Position numbers and translations under genes: made by a program
Part shown: piece after piece, positions 28,426 to 38,468 of the stretch
Position numbering within the stretch: the stretch's first letter is position 1
Layout: the number at the start of each line of letters is the position of its first letter
DNA from: Pectobacterium colocasium
GTDB taxonomy: Bacteria > Pseudomonadota > Gammaproteobacteria > Enterobacterales > Enterobacteriaceae
Direction of reading: 5' to 3'
DNA: 64,000 nucleotides
Assembly: GCF_020181655.1 (NCBI RefSeq)
Contig: NZ_CP084032.1
Location: 1,488,001 to 1,552,000 of the forward strand
The notes under the pieces: generated by a model
The model's input: only the letters and a program-made list of their open reading frames with translations
What the model was told of the DNA's origin: nothing
Database searches by the model: none

Positions 28426-29535
28426 ATGAACGCGACAGTCCCCGAACAACGCCCTGAAGCACTACGTGCGATGGTCGCCGGGGTTTTATCTACTTTTCAG
28501 CACCCGACACTGAAAAATAATCTGACGACACTCAATGCGCTGCGCCATTGTGCGCTGTTGGATAACGTGTTGCATATCGAACTGACGATGCCGTTTGTCT
28601 GGCTGAGCGGTTTGGCAGTATTAAAAGAAACGGTTAGCGATGAGCTATTACGTTTATCAGGCGCAAAGGCGGTCGAATGGCGTTTAACGCATGACATCGC
28701 TACGCTGCGGCGGGTTAACGAGCAGGCTGGTGTGAAGGGCGTGAAAAACATCATCGCCGTCAGTTCCGGGAAAGGCGGCGTCGGCAAATCCAGTACGGCG
28801 GTCAACATGGCGCTGGCATTGGCGGCTGAAGGTGCCAATGTGGGCATTCTGGATGCCGATATCTACGGTCCTTCCATTCCGACCATGCTGGGATCGGCCA
28901 GTGAGCGCCCAACCTCGCCGGACGGTCAACATATGGCTCCGATTATCGCGCATGGTCTGGCAACCAACTCGATTGGTTATCTGGTTACGGACGATAACGC
29001 GATGGTGTGGCGTGGGCCGATGGCCAGCAAGGCATTATTGCAACTGTTGCAGGATACGCTTTGGCCGGATCTGGATTATCTGGTGCTAGATATGCCGCCG
29101 GGTACGGGCGATATTCAATTGACGCTGGCGCAAAATATTCCCGTCACCGGTGCCGTCGTCGTGACGACCCCGCAGGATATCGCGCTGATGGATGCCATGA
29201 AAGGTATCGCGATGTTTGAAAAAGTCAGCGTGCCGGTACTGGGTATTGTTGAGAATATGAGCGTGCATATCTGTAGCAACTGTGGGCATCTGGAGCCGAT
29301 TTTCGGTACGGGTGGCGCGCAGAAGCTGGCGGAGAAATACCACTGTTCCCTGTTAGGTCAGCTTCCGCTGCACATCTCCCTGCGTGAGGATCTTGATCGC
29401 GGTGAGCCGACGGTCGTCAGCCAGCCGGAGAGTGAATTCACGTCTCTGTACCGTGAGCTGGCGGGACAGGTTGCCGCTCAGCTTTATTGGCAGGGTGCCG
29501 TTATTCCCGGCGAAATTTCTTTCCGCGCGCTGTGA
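28426..29535 (+). CDS. mrp: Mrp/ApbC iron-sulfur cluster carrier ATPase
   Basis: P-loop ATPase that carries and delivers Fe-S clusters. 369 aa, the same length as E. coli Mrp. An N-terminal MIP18-like domain is followed by the deviant Walker A SSGKGGVGKSST at residue 113, the switch LDMPPGTGD, and the CxxC cluster-binding motif in HICSNCGH. A GGAGCC ribosome-binding site precedes the ATG. Divergent from metG with about 220 bp between them holding both promoters. Confidence 0.96.
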   Translation: MNATVPEQRPEALRAMVAGVLSTFQHPTLKNNLTTLNALRHCALLDNVLHIELTMPFVWLSGLAVLKETVSDELLRLSGAKAVEWRLTHDIATLRRVNEQAGVKGVKNIIAVSSGKGGVGKSSTAVNMALALAAEGANVGILDADIYGPSIPTMLGSASERPTSPDGQHMAPIIAHGLATNSIGYLVTDDNAMVWRGPMASKALLQLLQDTLWPDLDYLVLDMPPGTGDIQLTLAQNIPVTGAVVVTTPQDIALMDAMKGIAMFEKVSVPVLGIVENMSVHICSNCGHLEPIFGTGGAQKLAEKYHCSLLGQLPLHISLREDLDRGEPTVVSQPESEFTSLYRELAGQVAAQLYWQGAVIPGEISFRAL

Positions 29536-29614
29536 TTCAACACTGTCCCACTCACCTGTTGCCTGGTAACGCGTGTTAGCAGGCAACAATGGGGGGAGGT
29601 GCGTGATACAGAAC

Positions 29615-30757
29615 TTATCGCCTCATGCGGTTAAAGCTATCGATGATGTCTATGTCCGCAAAGAAATATTGCTCACTAGCGTAGCGTTCTCTCAGGCACT
29701 CTTTCAGCACCGTTAAAGAGCGAAGATGCGCAGTTTGTGTTTTTTCAATTTTGATTGATTCCAACAAATTTTGCCGATGCTGGTCGATTTTCTTTTCTCG
29801 TGTTTTTTGTGATGCCGCACCAAGCTCTTGCCAGATCATGCCCGATAGTGATGGATCGTGTTCTTGTTCTTTCAACTGATTTTTGATCGCTTCCATCCGA
29901 TTTTTAAGTAACGCATTAATAGCCGGAATGACTTGTGAGTCAAAATTGAAAGAAACATCAACATATTTATGGTACATGTTCAAAATGGTCCAAATATCAT
30001 TATCTTTCTTGGCTTGTGACAAAATTACCATAAGGTGATGTTTTTTCTCTTTTTCATCAGAATCTTGTTCACGGTCGGGATGAAGTACTTTCGCGATCTT
30101 CCGGTATAACTGTGTGAGATGATTCAAATCTAATGCGCTATCAGTAGGGGGGGTAGACTCGTCTTCGTCCTGCTCGTCACTGTCACTAAAAAAATCGCTC
30201 TCGTGATGCTGAATATATTCTTCAATTTTTTCCCGCATTTTATTGGGATCTTTCATCATATCGAGTAATTCATCATCGGAAAGTTCTTCAACAAAACTAA
30301 ATCGTTCTTCCAGAACATCACGGACAAAATCCAACTGTTCTTCTAAAGGTGGTTCATCCTTTTGATGCAACGCATTCAAGGCGAAGAACTGATCGGATAA
30401 TTTATCGATATCAAGATGGCTATTGAAGGGGTAATTACGTAGCCTAGATAGCTCTTCATCGATCCAATGGAAGAGATCCTCTCGATCTCCTTTGCCCAAT
30501 GATTTTTTCTCAGCAAAAGAAAGCAAACGTGCCGTTTTATTATAAACAGCCTGCATGTAGTCGTGTTCGTATGGCAGAAGTTCGCGCTGAAAATCACTGA
30601 ATAGATCTGCCTGGTTTTTCTTCAGCTTATCGATTTTTTTCTGGTACTTCTCAATATTTAACCAGTAAAATTGAAATTGCTCTTGGGGAGTTTGAGGAGG
30701 GGCTGCCTTGTCGACTTTCTTGACAACCTTCTTTTTTACCAGTTTTGAGTGAGCCAT
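29615..30757 (-). CDS. J-domain-like protein of unknown function
   Basis: 380-aa soluble protein that I do not recognise as a named gene. It has a Lys-rich N-terminus, a coiled-coil-prone segment (YQKKIDKLKKNQADLFSDF, about residues 38-56), an acidic Asp/Glu/Ser linker (about 188-207), then a J-domain-like stretch LTQLYRKIAKVLHPD with the HPD tripeptide at residues 226-228, followed by more charged helices. This suggests a DnaK co-chaperone or a protein using a degenerate J fold. The ATG at 30757 is chosen; a TTG 12 nt upstream is an alternative, and neither has a strong ribosome-binding site. It lies between mrp and udk, where E. coli has no such gene as far as I recall. Confidence 0.7.
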   Translation of the reverse strand: MAHSKLVKKKVVKKVDKAAPPQTPQEQFQFYWLNIEKYQKKIDKLKKNQADLFSDFQRELLPYEHDYMQAVYNKTARLLSFAEKKSLGKGDREDLFHWIDEELSRLRNYPFNSHLDIDKLSDQFFALNALHQKDEPPLEEQLDFVRDVLEERFSFVEELSDDELLDMMKDPNKMREKIEEYIQHHESDFFSDSDEQDEDESTPPTDSALDLNHLTQLYRKIAKVLHPDREQDSDEKEKKHHLMVILSQAKKDNDIWTILNMYHKYVDVSFNFDSQVIPAINALLKNRMEAIKNQLKEQEHDPSLSGMIWQELGAASQKTREKKIDQHRQNLLESIKIEKTQTAHLRSLTVLKECLRERYASEQYFFADIDIIDSFNRMRR

Positions 30758-30960
30758 CGTATCTACCAAGTCAAAACAGCCAAAGAAACCAAAGCTTAAA
30801 TACTACCGATTCTCACCAGTCGCTGTCCATGAGTTATTCCATTTCCTTTGCGATAATAGTGAAACTGTAACCATTGAGAATTTTTGCTACCGGTAGCTGA
30901 AAATAGATATTGGACATAGCCAATTCAGGGAAAGGGTGGCGTGAAGGGGGGTAACTCCCT

Positions 30961-30966
30961 ATAATT
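30961..30966 (+). promoter_or_regulatory. Candidate -10 element of udk
   Basis: A perfect TATAAT lies about 68 nt upstream of the udk ATG. The expected -35 position has only a poor match (TGGCGT around 30938), so promoter strength cannot be judged. Confidence 0.4.
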
Positions 30967-31033
30967 GCCGCGTCAAAGCGCCCGTTGGCGCATTCCCCTC
31001 TCTTTTATTTATGTTAATCAGGTCGTTAATACC

Positions 31034-31675
31034 ATGACTGATCAGTCTCACCAGTGCGTCATCATCGGGATCTCAGGAGCATCCGCTTCGGGTAAAAGTC
31101 TTATTTCCAGCACCTTGTATCGAGAATTGCGCGATCAGGTTGGCGATCAGCATATCGGGGTGATATCTGAAGACAGCTATTATAAAGATCAAAGCCACCT
31201 GACGATGGAAGAGCGGGTAAAAACCAACTATGACCACCCAAGCTCAATGGATCACAGCCTGTTGCTGAAACATTTGCAAATGCTGAAAGCGGGTCAGGCG
31301 ATTGAAGTCCCGCAGTACAGCTATGTTGAACATACCCGCAAGCAGGAAACGGTGCATATCGAGCTGAAAAAGGTCATTATTCTGGAAGGTATTCTGCTGC
31401 TGACGGATGCACGTCTGCGCGATGAGATGAATTTCTCTATTTTTGTTGATACACCGCTGGATATTTGTCTGTTGCGTCGCATGCGCCGTGACGTGAATGA
31501 GCGCGGACGCTCCATGGATTCCGTGATGGAACAGTATCAGAAAACCGTGCGTCCGATGTTCCTGCAATTTATTGAGCCATCCAAGCAGTACGCCGATATT
31601 ATCGTGCCGCGCGGCGGGAAAAACCGTATTGCGATTGATATTTTGAAAGCCAAGATAAGCCAGTTCTTTGAATAA
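31034..31675 (+). CDS. udk: Uridine kinase
   Basis: Phosphorylates uridine and cytidine using GTP or ATP in pyrimidine salvage. 213 aa, the same length as E. coli Udk. P-loop [12 protein letters not shown] at residue 14, conserved [10 protein letters not shown] and [10 protein letters not shown] substrate segments, and the lid [12 protein letters not shown] are present. The ATG at 31034 gives the family N-terminus MTDQSHQC; the frame continues upstream without support. It starts the conserved udk-dcd-asmA block. Confidence 0.96.
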   Translation: MTDQSHQCVIIGISGASASGKSLISSTLYRELRDQVGDQHIGVISEDSYYKDQSHLTMEERVKTNYDHPSSMDHSLLLKHLQMLKAGQAIEVPQYSYVEHTRKQETVHIELKKVIILEGILLLTDARLRDEMNFSIFVDTPLDICLLRRMRRDVNERGRSMDSVMEQYQKTVRPMFLQFIEPSKQYADIIVPRGGKNRIAIDILKAKISQFFE

Positions 31676-31799
31676 TATCTCCTGAAGCATTCAGGTTGCG
31701 TGACCGGCGTTGACGTTTGGTACACGCCGCCGCAGTGTAATGTATGACGGAAAGAGATGAGGTTTATCTGATAGATACCGGTGTCGAATGGAGAATAAG

Positions 31800-32381
31800 A
31801 TGAGACTGTGTGACCGTGACATTGAAGCCTGGCTGGATGATGGCCGACTGGTGATTACGCCCCGTCCGCCAACCGAGAGAATCTCTGGCGCGACCGTTGA
31901 TGTTCGCCTGGGAAATCAGTTTCGCGTCTTCCGCGGACACACTGCGCCTTTTATTGATTTAAGCGGGCCGAAGGATGAGGTCAGTGCGGCGTTGGATCGC
32001 GTCATGAGTGATGAAATCAATTTACCGGAAGGCGAAGCATTCTTCCTGCATCCGGGAGAGTTAGCGCTGGCGGTGACGTTTGAGTCAGTGACGCTGCCCG
32101 ATGATTTGGTCGGCTGGCTGGATGGTCGCTCTTCGCTGGCACGTCTGGGATTGATGGTTCACGTCACCGCACACCGTATTGATCCAGGTTGGCAAGGAAG
32201 AATTGTGCTGGAGTTCTATAATTCAGGTAAGTTGCCGCTGGCGCTACGCCCCGGCATGATGATTGGCGCTCTGAGTTTTGAACCGCTTTCCGGGCCAGCG
32301 GCTCGTCCATACAACCGCCGTCAGGATGCCAAATATAAAGACCAACAGGGTGCGGTAGCGAGCCGGATCGATAAAGACTAA
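31800..32381 (+). CDS. dcd: dCTP deaminase
   Basis: Deaminates dCTP to dUTP for thymidylate synthesis. 193 aa, identical in length to E. coli Dcd. The N-terminus [17 protein letters not shown], the catalytic region [20 protein letters not shown] and the Glu of [12 protein letters not shown] are conserved. The ATG at 31800 has a GGAGAATAAG ribosome-binding site, which decides against the in-frame ATG 12 nt upstream. Confidence 0.97.
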   Translation: MRLCDRDIEAWLDDGRLVITPRPPTERISGATVDVRLGNQFRVFRGHTAPFIDLSGPKDEVSAALDRVMSDEINLPEGEAFFLHPGELALAVTFESVTLPDDLVGWLDGRSSLARLGLMVHVTAHRIDPGWQGRIVLEFYNSGKLPLALRPGMMIGALSFEPLSGPAARPYNRRQDAKYKDQQGAVASRIDKD

Positions 32382-32384
32382 GCC

Positions 32385-32414
32385 TCTTAGGGCTAGGTAT
32401 CTTAGGGCTAGGCA
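32385..32414. repeat. Two tandem 15-bp units after dcd
   Basis: TCTTAGGGCTAGGTA is followed directly by TCTTAGGGCTAGGCA, differing at one base. It lies in the short dcd-asmA gap, probably a slippage duplication. Confidence 0.7.
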
Positions 32415-32474
32415 TCTGGCGACAGGCTTGCAAGGTAAACAGCAGGTGGCCGTGCGTTTCGCAATGAGGATGGC

Positions 32475-34310
32475 ATGAGAAGATTTCTGACGACGCTGGC
32501 AATTCTGCTTGTCGTGCTGATAGCAGGAATGACGGCTTTGGTCGTACTGGTTAATCCCAATGACTTCCGCGCCTACATGGTGAAGCAAGTTGAGGAACGT
32601 AGCGGCTATCGCCTTCAATTGGATGGCGATCTGCGCTGGCATGTGTGGCCGCAACTGAGCATATTATCAGGCGGGATGTCGTTGAGCGCGCCGGGAGCCC
32701 GTGCGCCGATTGTCAGCGCCGAGAACATGCGTCTTGATGTGCAGCTGTGGCCGCTGCTTTCGCACAAGCTAGCGGTCAAGCAGGTGATGCTGAAAGGTGC
32801 CATTATTCGCCTGACGCCGGAAAGTGAAGCCAAACAGGCCAACAATGCGCCCATTGCCCCTGCGGGATCGCAGACTCCATCCGAAGAACAGCGCTGGCGG
32901 TTGGATATTGATAAGATAAAAGTCGCCGATAGCCTGTTAGTTCTGCAACGCAGCAATAATGAACAGATTAATGTTCGCGATATTAATCTTGCGCTGGAGC
33001 AGAGCAGCGACCGTCAGGTCAACATCGAATTATCAAGCCGTATCAATCGCGATCAGCGCGATGTTGCCTTTTCGCTTAATGCCGATGTCGATCTGTTGCA
33101 CTTCCCTCTGCAGGTTAATGCCAATATCACCAGGCTGGACTTCCAGCTTCAGGGCGCTGACGTACCGGCAAGTGGGATAAGCGGAACAGGGAGCGTTCAG
33201 GCCAGTTATCAACAGCAGCCTGAAAAAATCACGTTTAGCCAGCTTTCATTGAATACCAATAATAGCCAACTGTCGGGGGCGGGGAGCGTGACGCTGGGCG
33301 ATATCCCACATTACGATTTGGATCTGCTGTCGGAGAAGCTGGATGTAGACTCCCTGCTGGGAATTGCGGCGACAAAGGAAAACAGTACTTCCAACGCGCC
33401 GGCTAAATCCTCAGCGCCTGTTATTTCAAATGAAAGTGGGTTAACCAAGCCAGAAGACAGTCTACAGGCATTCACCGCGCGTCTGTCGCTACAGGCTGCG
33501 ACGGTGGTCTATCGCGGGCTTGATGTCCGTCAGTTCACGCTACGGGCAGAAAATCAGCCGGGATTGTTGGATATTACGACGTTGAGCGGTGAACTGGGCA
33601 GTGGGCATTTCTCATTACCTGGTAAAGTCGTGACGAAGCCATCAACCAGCATCACGCTACGGCCAGAACTCAAGGATGTTGAATTATCTCAACTCATGTC
33701 CGCGTTTGCGTTGCCCGCCGAGACGGTCAGCGGAAAATTGTCGATGGCAGGACAGTTCAACGGCAACAGTTTTACGCTACCTGCGTTGCTCCATCAGTGG
33801 CAGGGAACGGCGACGTTGCAGGCCAATAGCGTCCGTCTGCAAGGGTTGAATATTCAGCAAATGGTGCAGATGGCTGTCGCGCGTAGCAACGGTAATGTGC
33901 GGGGACAAGAGCGCTACGAGCGTTATACCGAGCTGCAACAGCTGACAGGAAAAGCCCAGTTGAATGCGGGTAAATTGCGTCTTACCGATCTCAATGGCCG
34001 TTCAGAACTGCTATCACTCAGCGGGGGGGGACAATTCGATCTGCCTGCCCAGACCTGCGATGTTAATGTGAATGTCTCTATCACTCAAGGATGGCAGGGC
34101 GATGAGCAACTGGTCAGCGTGCTGAAAAACACGGCGATCCCGTTACGCGTCTATGGCGAGTGGGATAAATTAAACTACCAGCTACAGGTAGACCAACTGC
34201 TGCGTAAACGCCTACAGGACGAGCTGAAGAAACGCCTGAATGACTGGGCAAGCCAGAATCAGCAAAGTCAGAAGGGTAAAGACCTGAAGCAACTCCTCGA
34301 CCGTCTTTAA
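32475..34310 (+). CDS. asmA: AsmA family outer-membrane assembly protein
   Basis: Periplasmic protein with an N-terminal membrane anchor; AsmA-like proteins influence outer-membrane biogenesis and lipid transfer to the outer membrane. 611 aa (617 in E. coli). Anchor FLTTLAILLVVLIAGMTALV at residue 4, then the family motif GDLRWHVWPQLSILSGGMSL, and a C-terminal beta-rich AsmA_2 region with the QTCDVNVNVSITQGW and PLRVYGEWDKLNYQ segments. It follows dcd as in E. coli. Confidence 0.94.
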   Translation: MRRFLTTLAILLVVLIAGMTALVVLVNPNDFRAYMVKQVEERSGYRLQLDGDLRWHVWPQLSILSGGMSLSAPGARAPIVSAENMRLDVQLWPLLSHKLAVKQVMLKGAIIRLTPESEAKQANNAPIAPAGSQTPSEEQRWRLDIDKIKVADSLLVLQRSNNEQINVRDINLALEQSSDRQVNIELSSRINRDQRDVAFSLNADVDLLHFPLQVNANITRLDFQLQGADVPASGISGTGSVQASYQQQPEKITFSQLSLNTNNSQLSGAGSVTLGDIPHYDLDLLSEKLDVDSLLGIAATKENSTSNAPAKSSAPVISNESGLTKPEDSLQAFTARLSLQAATVVYRGLDVRQFTLRAENQPGLLDITTLSGELGSGHFSLPGKVVTKPSTSITLRPELKDVELSQLMSAFALPAETVSGKLSMAGQFNGNSFTLPALLHQWQGTATLQANSVRLQGLNIQQMVQMAVARSNGNVRGQERYERYTELQQLTGKAQLNAGKLRLTDLNGRSELLSLSGGGQFDLPAQTCDVNVNVSITQGWQGDEQLVSVLKNTAIPLRVYGEWDKLNYQLQVDQLLRKRLQDELKKRLNDWASQNQQSQKGKDLKQLLDRL

Positions 34311-34332
34311 TTTTCTAAATATGCCGTTTTAG

Positions 34333-34362
34333 CTGGTTTGCTGACTCCTGTCAGCAAACCAG
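34333..34362 (+). terminator. Hairpin after asmA
   Basis: Perfect 12-bp inverted repeat CTGGTTTGCTGA / TCAGCAAACCAG with a 6-nt loop, 22 nt after the asmA stop. The following sequence is C-rich rather than T-rich, so termination is likely but not certain. Confidence 0.55.
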
Positions 34363-34572
34363 CAGCCTCTCCCCAACATTTTCTTTTGGTTTGTCATCCT
34401 TCTCCAGGCCGGCTTTGTGCTCGGTGTCTCTTTTTTAATGCTACATATTAATATTTTTCTCTTTTTTTATTTTCTAAAGCAGTAAACTTCGCTCCCTATT
34501 TTCGGTGCGGTGCGACTCCGTTGCCGGGGAATGTCTGTCAGATCATTTATTACTCAGGTATCGAAACACACT

Positions 34573-35925
34573 ATGCTCGAACTTTTGATTGGTGTTGCTG
34601 TAACGATTCTGGTTGGTCGTTACATTATAAAAGGGTATTCCGCGACTGGCGTATTGCTGGTTGGGGGCCTATTACTTTTGGCAATCAGTGCCATGCTGGG
34701 GAAAAACGTCCTGCCTGCCAGCGCGAAAGCGACAGGCTGGAGCGCAACGGATATTGTTGAATACGTAAAAATTTTGCTGATGAGCCGCGGTGGCGATCTC
34801 GGCATGATGATTATGGTGCTGTGTGGTTTTGCCGCTTATATGACGCACATTGGTGCCAATGATGTCGTCGTCAAGCTGGTTTCCCGTCCGCTGAAAATGA
34901 TTAACTCGCCTTATCTACTGATGATTGCGGCCTATTTTGTCGCCTGTCTGATGTCGCTGGCGGTGTCATCGGCAACCGGGCTGGGGGTGCTGTTAATGGC
35001 TACGTTATTCCCGGTTATGGTGAACGTTGGTATTAGTCGCGGAGCCGCTGCCGCAATCTGTGCCTCTCCGGTGGCGCTGATCCTGTCGCCGACGTCAGGC
35101 GACGTCGTGCTGGCGGCTCAGGCATCGCAGATGAAACTCGTGGATTTCGCCTTTAAGGCCACGTTACCTATTTCTATCATGGCGATCGTGTGCATGGCCG
35201 TCGCGCATTTCTTCTGGCAGCGCTATCTGGATAATAAAGCGAATGTCAGCCATGAAATTCTGGACGTCAGTGAAATCAAGACCGATGCCCCACGTTTTTA
35301 CGCCATTCTGCCGTTTACGCCGATCATTGGTGTACTGGTCTTTGATGGTAAATGGGGGCCGGAACTTCACATTATTACCGTGCTGGTGATCTGTATGGTG
35401 CTGGCTGCGGTGCTGGAATTCGCCCGTTCGTTCAATGCGCAAAAGGTGTTTGATGGGCTGGATGTGGCTTACCGTGGGATGGCCGATGCTTTCTCGAGTG
35501 TGGTCATTCTGTTGGTCGCAGCCGGTGTCTTTGCTCAGGGGCTTGGCACTATTGGCTTTATCAGCGGCCTGATTGGCCTTGCGCAGTCATTTGGCAGCGG
35601 TGGGTTAGTGATTATGCTGGTGTTGGTTGCGATCACGATGCTGGCTGCGATGACGACGGGTTCGGGTAACGCGCCGTTTTATGCGTTTGTTGAACTGATT
35701 CCAAAGCTGGCGTCGCAAATGGGCATCAACCCGGCCTATCTGGCCATTCCGATGCTTCAGGCTTCCAATCTGGGCCGTACTATTTCTCCGGTATCTGGCG
35801 TAGTGGTTGCTGTTGCCGGTATGGCAAAAATATCACCGTTTGAGGTGGTGAAGCGTACGTCGGTTCCGGTTTTGGTTGGGCTGATAGTGGTGGTTATCGC
35901 CACCGAGATCATGGTGCCTGCCTGA
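34573..35925 (+). CDS. dcuC: Anaerobic C4-dicarboxylate transporter DcuC
   Basis: Inner-membrane carrier exchanging or exporting C4-dicarboxylates, mainly succinate efflux during fermentation in E. coli. 450 aa with about 12 membrane segments; long blocks such as MSRGGDLGMMIM, CGFAAYMTHIGAND and NLGRTISPVSGVVVAVAG are almost identical to E. coli DcuC (461 aa). The ATG at 34573 (MLELLIGV) matches the family start; the frame runs upstream to 34510 without support. In E. coli dcuC is elsewhere and asmA is followed by yegH, so dcuC together with the next two genes is an insertion in the asmA-yegH interval. Confidence 0.93.
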   Translation: MLELLIGVAVTILVGRYIIKGYSATGVLLVGGLLLLAISAMLGKNVLPASAKATGWSATDIVEYVKILLMSRGGDLGMMIMVLCGFAAYMTHIGANDVVVKLVSRPLKMINSPYLLMIAAYFVACLMSLAVSSATGLGVLLMATLFPVMVNVGISRGAAAAICASPVALILSPTSGDVVLAAQASQMKLVDFAFKATLPISIMAIVCMAVAHFFWQRYLDNKANVSHEILDVSEIKTDAPRFYAILPFTPIIGVLVFDGKWGPELHIITVLVICMVLAAVLEFARSFNAQKVFDGLDVAYRGMADAFSSVVILLVAAGVFAQGLGTIGFISGLIGLAQSFGSGGLVIMLVLVAITMLAAMTTGSGNAPFYAFVELIPKLASQMGINPAYLAIPMLQASNLGRTISPVSGVVVAVAGMAKISPFEVVKRTSVPVLVGLIVVVIATEIMVPA

Positions 35926-35947
35926 TAGCAGAAATTAGGTAAACAGC

Positions 35948-35979
35948 AGCACCTTTAAGCTATGTGCTCTAAAGGTGCT
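35948..35979. terminator. Hairpin between convergent dcuC and hepT
   Basis: AGCACCTTTA / TAAAGGTGCT, 10-bp stem with a 12-nt loop, 22 nt after the dcuC stop and overlapping the 3' end of hepT by about 11 nt. It could terminate transcription in either direction. Confidence 0.5.
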
Positions 35980-36388
35980 GGCTGTCGCTGTACCGGGCTA
36001 TTTGTTTGATAAAATGTTCAAAGTCGCTTAAACGATGAGAAATGACGTGGATGACAATATCCAGATTGAGCGCCTGATAGTCATGCACGGCAATATTTCT
36101 TAATCCCACCATTTTTTGCAAATTATCAGAGAGATCAATCGTAATAATCTGGTTTGCAGCAAGAAGCGCGAAGCTATCGCGGCTACTTTGTGGTATGCCT
36201 AGCTGCTTGATACGGATAAGATAATTAGCGATATCAATAGCGGCTTCGCAGGCACGCTGTATGTTAAGTATGACGGAATCTTGCTTGGTGAAGTTTTGAC
36301 GAAACCCTTCCTCAGTATCGAATTCCTCACGAATACGACGCAGGCATCTTTGTATGGTGCTGCTTTTGTTGAGCAAGATATCTGTCAT
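35969..36388 (-). CDS. hepT: HEPN-domain toxin HepT
   Basis: 139-aa HEPN (DUF86) protein, the toxin half of an MNT-HEPN toxin-antitoxin pair; HepT toxins are RNases. The HEPN catalytic motif R-x4-H-x-Y is intact: Arg97, His102 and Tyr104 in RNIAVHDYQ. In characterised pairs the partner nucleotidyltransferase adds AMP to the Tyr of this motif. The start codon overlaps the end of the antitoxin gene by 4 nt (ATGA), the usual arrangement with the antitoxin first. Confidence 0.88.
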   Translation of the reverse strand: MTDILLNKSSTIQRCLRRIREEFDTEEGFRQNFTKQDSVILNIQRACEAAIDIANYLIRIKQLGIPQSSRDSFALLAANQIITIDLSDNLQKMVGLRNIAVHDYQALNLDIVIHVISHRLSDFEHFIKQIARYSDSQHL

Positions 36389-36768
36389 GCTTTTAGATCC
36401 TGATTAAAGCTACGAATGATATCCGCACGCTCTTTTTGCAGATGCTGGTACATCGAAAGTGTTGTCATTTCAAATTCTCCCGCTGCTGTTTCCGCATCAT
36501 AAAGCAGCTTGCCGTTACGAACGATCTCCATTTTTAATACCGTTGAAGCCTGCAATAAATCGATAAGATCGACGTCATGACCCACTTCTTTTGCTAATTG
36601 ATTAGATAGCTCCCAACGTTCAACGGGATCCAGTGCTCTCGTAGCCATGATGGCGATATCAATGTCGCTGTCCGCTCTGGCATTGCCTGTAGCCTGAGAA
36701 CCAAAGAGATAAATAATTTTGATGTCGGGTATCTGTTTTTTCAGTGTCAAAACGATCTTATCGAACAT
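36385..36768 (-). CDS. mntA: MNT-domain nucleotidyltransferase antitoxin MntA
   Basis: 127-aa minimal nucleotidyltransferase; antitoxin that neutralises HepT by polyadenylylating its active-site Tyr. The catalytic GSx10DxD motif is intact in FGSQATGNARADSDIDIA (about residues 22-39), and a third acidic residue is offered by VDLIDLL. It is the first gene of a two-gene operon with hepT downstream and overlapping by 4 nt. The symbol follows the Shewanella system and must not be confused with manganese-transport mntA. Confidence 0.87.
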   Translation of the reverse strand: MFDKIVLTLKKQIPDIKIIYLFGSQATGNARADSDIDIAIMATRALDPVERWELSNQLAKEVGHDVDLIDLLQASTVLKMEIVRNGKLLYDAETAAGEFEMTTLSMYQHLQKERADIIRSFNQDLKA

Positions 36769-36881
36769 ATGATAGCCCCCATTCCTACGATTCTCTTATT
36801 GTCTGATAGGATTGCTCGAACATCAATGTATTGCCCGTCAGGGGAGGGGAACAGATAAGTCATCCCCCAGCCCCTATTTAA

Positions 36882-38468
36882 TCACACTTCAAAATCAGTC
36901 TGTGGTTCGTCGTTTGGCGTGATGCGAACCTCCATGATTCGATGGCTTTCCACCGCCAGAATAGTGAACTGATAACCATCGATTGATAGGGTATCACCCA
37001 CCTGTGGAACCCGCTGTGCGTGTTCCATCAACAGCCCCGCTAATGTGTAGTATTCGCGCTTTTCATCCAGCGTCAGCGGAACATACATCGTCAGGTCTTC
37101 CAGCGGAATATAGCCATTTGCGGTCCAACTGCCGTCGTCATTCTGCTGAATGCTGTGGCGCGCATCGCGATCTTCTCCTTCGCGCGGTAGGTTACCCGCA
37201 ATGGTTTCCATCACGTCACTTAATGTAACAATCCCTTCCATCGAACCAAATTCATCAACGACAAACGCAAAATGTGTTCTCCCTTCTCTGAACTGTTCTA
37301 GAGCCTGCAAAAGCGAAAGTTGTTCGGGGAAAACCAGCGGCTGACGAATCAGAATGCGCAGGTTAAACGGTTCGCGGTTTAGCTGCTGCTGTAGTAAGTC
37401 CGCAACATGTACTATGCCCAGCGGCTCGTCAGACGTCTTGCTGTCGGTCACCACTAATCGGGAATGCTGGTTGCTCGTTAACAGCTTAGCGAGTGCACCT
37501 TGCGTAATATCCAGCTCAACGGCATCGATATCATGCCGCGATGTCATGATGCTGCTAATGGTTCGTTGTGCTAGCCCTAATACCCGCTTTATCATCCGGC
37601 GTTCCTGAAGGTTGAATACCTCCTGACCTGCCCGGGTGTTGTCTGCAATCATCGACGAGGTTTGATTATCCAGCTCGGCTTCTTCGTGGTTGCCGCGCAA
37701 GATACGCAAAACCACTTCTGCGGTACGCTGACGTAGCGGGACCGAAGATGAAAGGAAGCGGCGGCGGTTAAACATGGAGACCTGATTCAACATCTCAATC
37801 AGCACCGAGAAACCTATCGCAGCGTAGAGATAACCTTTAGGGATGTGATAACCAAAGGCGTCTGCGACCAGACTGAAACCAATCATCAGCAGGAAGCTGA
37901 GGCACAGGATGACGATGGTTGGGTGTTCCGCGACAAAGCGGGTCAGTGGTTTACTGGCCAGCAGCATCAGGAAGATGGCAATTGTCACGGCGGACATCAT
38001 CACCAGCAGATGGTCGGTCATGCCGACGGCGGTAATCACGGAGTCCAGTGAGAATATCGCATCCAGTACTACGATCTGTGCAACGACGGGCCAGAAGCGT
38101 GCACCTTTACGTTGGGCGTGCTGCTCTTCATCTTTTCCTTCAAGGCGCTCGTTGAGCTCCATCGTGGCTTTAAAGAGTAGAAACAGCCCGCCAATCAGCA
38201 TGATGACATCGCGAGCGCTGAATGTGTGCCCAAGGAGCGTGAAAAGTGGGGTAGTCAAAGAGGCTAGCCAGGAAATGGACGCCAGCAGGCCCAGTCGCAT
38301 AAGCAGGGCAAGTAACAGCCCGACGACTCTGGCTTTATCGCGTTGTTCTTTTGGTAGTTTCTCAGCCAGAATGGCGATGAAGATAAGATTATCAATGCCC
38401 AGAACCAGTTCCAGGACAACCAGCGTGGCCAACCCGGCCCATATTGTTGGATCAGCGATCCACTCCAT
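36882..38468 (-). CDS. yegH: YegH, TerC/CBS/CorC-HlyC membrane protein
   Basis: 528-aa inner-membrane protein (527 in E. coli) of unresolved function, probably handling metal ions. The N-terminal TerC domain has about seven membrane helices with the acidic motifs [13 protein letters not shown] and [14 protein letters not shown] that mark the family. It is followed by a CBS pair ([22 protein letters not shown]) and a C-terminal CorC_HlyC domain. It lies leftward, divergent from the polysaccharide cluster. Confidence 0.9.
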   Translation of the reverse strand: MEWIADPTIWAGLATLVVLELVLGIDNLIFIAILAEKLPKEQRDKARVVGLLLALLMRLGLLASISWLASLTTPLFTLLGHTFSARDVIMLIGGLFLLFKATMELNERLEGKDEEQHAQRKGARFWPVVAQIVVLDAIFSLDSVITAVGMTDHLLVMMSAVTIAIFLMLLASKPLTRFVAEHPTIVILCLSFLLMIGFSLVADAFGYHIPKGYLYAAIGFSVLIEMLNQVSMFNRRRFLSSSVPLRQRTAEVVLRILRGNHEEAELDNQTSSMIADNTRAGQEVFNLQERRMIKRVLGLAQRTISSIMTSRHDIDAVELDITQGALAKLLTSNQHSRLVVTDSKTSDEPLGIVHVADLLQQQLNREPFNLRILIRQPLVFPEQLSLLQALEQFREGRTHFAFVVDEFGSMEGIVTLSDVMETIAGNLPREGEDRDARHSIQQNDDGSWTANGYIPLEDLTMYVPLTLDEKREYYTLAGLLMEHAQRVPQVGDTLSIDGYQFTILAVESHRIMEVRITPNDEPQTDFEV

